From the NCBI RefSeq assembly GCF_000380985.1, contig NZ_KB905704.1:1-64000 (forward strand): a stretch of DNA of 64,000 bases, given 5' to 3'. This DNA is from Proteiniphilum acetatigenes DSM 18083. Its GTDB lineage: Bacteria; Bacteroidota; Bacteroidia; Bacteroidales; Dysgonomonadaceae. Positions 62,778-64,000 of the stretch are shown in pieces; position 1 is the stretch's first letter; each line of letters opens with the position of its first letter. The position numbers were made by a program, and so were the translations under genes. The notes under the pieces are model-generated. The model ran no database searches, was not told where the DNA came from, and saw only the letters and a program-made list of their open reading frames with translations.

Positions 62778-64000
62778 ATGAATGTGATGAATAATCAAAT
62801 ATCGTTTAGAATAGTTACGGTCATATGTGTATTGTTGACTGTTATGTATACTTCCTGCTTATATGCACAAGGAACGGAGCGGAGAGTCTCGGGAACTATA
62901 ACCGACCCGTCAGGCAGAAGAGTGATAGGGGGAACTGTTACTGTAAAGGGAACAACCAGGGGGACCGTATCAGATATTGATGGAAAATATGCTGTGATGG
63001 TTCCTGAAGGCGCGATTTTACAATTTTCTTACCTTGGTCTGGAGAGCCGGGAGATTGCTGTAGAAAATCGGTCAGTGATAGACATTGTGATGGAGGAAGG
63101 AGATTTGATGAAAGGAATAGAGCCTGCAAAACCTGTGAATTTGACCGGACGGCAACGTGAAAAAGCAAATGCTGACAATGAATTGGGCTTTAAAATGTTC
63201 AGGGAAGTTTCAAAGTTGCAGGGTGCCAATACATTCTTTTCCCCTTTTAGCCTTAATCAGGTGATAGGGATACTCTATAATGGATCTTCCGGCAATACCC
63301 GTATGGAAATAGCTAAAATGATTAATGTAAGCAATCTTCCTGAATCCGAGTTCAATGAGTATTATCGGACAATATCACAGCAATTATTGAAGGTTGATCC
63401 GACTACTGAAATCGCGATTACCAATGCCATCTGGTACCGTAACAATTTTCAGGTGAAAGAGGCTTTTATCGGAACCGGAAAAAAATATTTTGATGCAGAT
63501 ATAGAAGCGATCGATTTCAATGATCCAAAAGCAACTGGCATTATCAACAATTGGTGTCGCGATAAAACGAGAGGAAGAATCAACAATATCGCTGTCAATC
63601 CGTACGGAGCTGATATGATCCTGACAAATGCCATCTATTTTAAAAGTAAATGGCAAAGGGATAAAAAATTTGATAAGGAGAAAACTAAACCGGATGATTT
63701 TACTAAAAGTGATAACATAAAGAGGCGGGTAAATATGATGGAGCAGACTACCAACCTGCCTTATTATGCCGATCAATATTTACAATGTGTTGAAATGCCA
63801 TACGGAAACGAGGCATTTAGCATGATAGCTATTCTTCCACCTGAAAATGGGAGTATCGACCAGTTAATTGACCATCTGGGTAACATGAAATGGGATCTTG
63901 TCGTGAACGAGATGGAGGAGGAGAGAGTGTGGTTGAAAATGCCGCGGTTCAGAATAGAATGTCAACTCCCGCTCAATCAACCGTTGACAAATGCCGGAAT
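62778..64000 (+). CDS. Serpin with a SusC-like N-terminal domain (3' end outside window)
   Basis: An open frame runs from ATG 62778 to the right edge (407 codons, no stop). Signal peptide (VICVLLTVMYTSCLYAQ), then a carboxypeptidase-regulatory domain (VSGTITDPSGRRVIGGTVTV, about 36-110). A serpin domain starts near 130: NTFFSPFSLNQVIGILYNG, NNWCRDKTRGRINNI, ILTNAIYFKSKWQ, CVEMPYGNEAFSMIAILP and VWLKMPRFRIE match serpin landmarks in order. The reactive-centre loop, which would show the target protease, lies beyond the edge. Met 62787 is an alternative start, because a TAAATTTG box (62766-62773) lies very close. It is 90 bp after the VWA gene. Confidence 0.88.
   Translation, partial: MNVMNNQISFRIVTVICVLLTVMYTSCLYAQGTERRVSGTITDPSGRRVIGGTVTVKGTTRGTVSDIDGKYAVMVPEGAILQFSYLGLESREIAVENRSVIDIVMEEGDLMKGIEPAKPVNLTGRQREKANADNELGFKMFREVSKLQGANTFFSPFSLNQVIGILYNGSSGNTRMEIAKMINVSNLPESEFNEYYRTISQQLLKVDPTTEIAITNAIWYRNNFQVKEAFIGTGKKYFDADIEAIDFNDPKATGIINNWCRDKTRGRINNIAVNPYGADMILTNAIYFKSKWQRDKKFDKEKTKPDDFTKSDNIKRRVNMMEQTTNLPYYADQYLQCVEMPYGNEAFSMIAILPPENGSIDQLIDHLGNMKWDLVVNEMEEERVWLKMPRFRIECQLPLNQPLTNAG

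Overview
The window comes from a member of the phylum Bacteroidota, most likely order Bacteroidales. The evidence is a SusC/SusD pair with a FecR-type anti-sigma factor and an ECF sigma factor, repeated promoter -7 elements of the form TAnnTTTG, many lipoproteins with a short signal and lipobox, a long-form urocanase, and split formiminotransferase and cyclodeaminase genes. I do not assign a genus. Nothing suggests a plasmid or prophage. The left edge holds the last 80 codons of a transposase, and the right edge cuts a serpin gene. I found no rRNA, tRNA or CRISPR array.

Layout. 1-7.1 kb: transposase tail, an ECF sigma gene, a convergent outer-membrane-type protein, then a three-gene operon (two paralogous surface lipoproteins and a small beta-barrel protein). 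Its promoter is nearly a copy of the sigma gene's promoter. 7.2-8.2 kb: about 1 kb without a convincing gene. 8.2-13.3 kb: SMR exporter, LolC/E-like permease, aminotransferase, a GH16-fold lipoprotein lacking its catalytic nucleophile, and queC/queF for queuosine. 13.6-20.9 kb: a complete phosphate regulon, pstSCAB-phoU-phoB-phoR, led by three 11-bp-spaced TTGTAAC half-sites. 21-31.3 kb: a SusCD locus with two lipoproteins and an endonuclease/exonuclease/phosphatase-family enzyme, controlled by a FecR protein and a divergent ECF sigma factor. 31.4-39.8 kb: nfo, a TonB receptor pseudogene, cutC, a ferritin-like gene, a GDPD lipoprotein, small membrane and thioredoxin-fold proteins, and lpxA. 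39.9-46.5 kb: an RND efflux operon and its TetR regulator, with palindromic operators. 46.7-56.7 kb: a Dabb protein and a histidine-degradation operon (osmC-hutU-ftcD-hutI-[insert]-cyclodeaminase-hutH-MFS). 56.7-64 kb: a TPR lipoprotein, an ECF sigma factor with an anti-sigma/TonB hybrid, a VWA protein and a serpin.

How the parts work together. The hut genes encode the whole route from histidine to glutamate, formate/formyl-THF-level C1 units and ammonia, with a candidate transporter at the end. The pst-pho genes sense and import phosphate. The SusCD locus probably imports a product released by its phosphatase/nuclease-like enzyme. In the last 5 kb, three neighbouring proteins carry the carboxypeptidase-regulatory-like domain normally found at the N-terminus of SusC receptors, fused instead to an anti-sigma/TonB module, a YfbK-type VWA domain and a serpin.

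The most unusual DNA lies inside operons. Several co-directional gene gaps contain tandem 7-bp repeats that begin at or inside the upstream stop codon. In the hut operon a four-helix-bundle (IVP/Avd-like) gene is enclosed by perfect inverted arms made of these heptamers and is followed by a 207-bp imperfect palindrome. This composite looks like an insertion and is my best candidate for an undescribed element.
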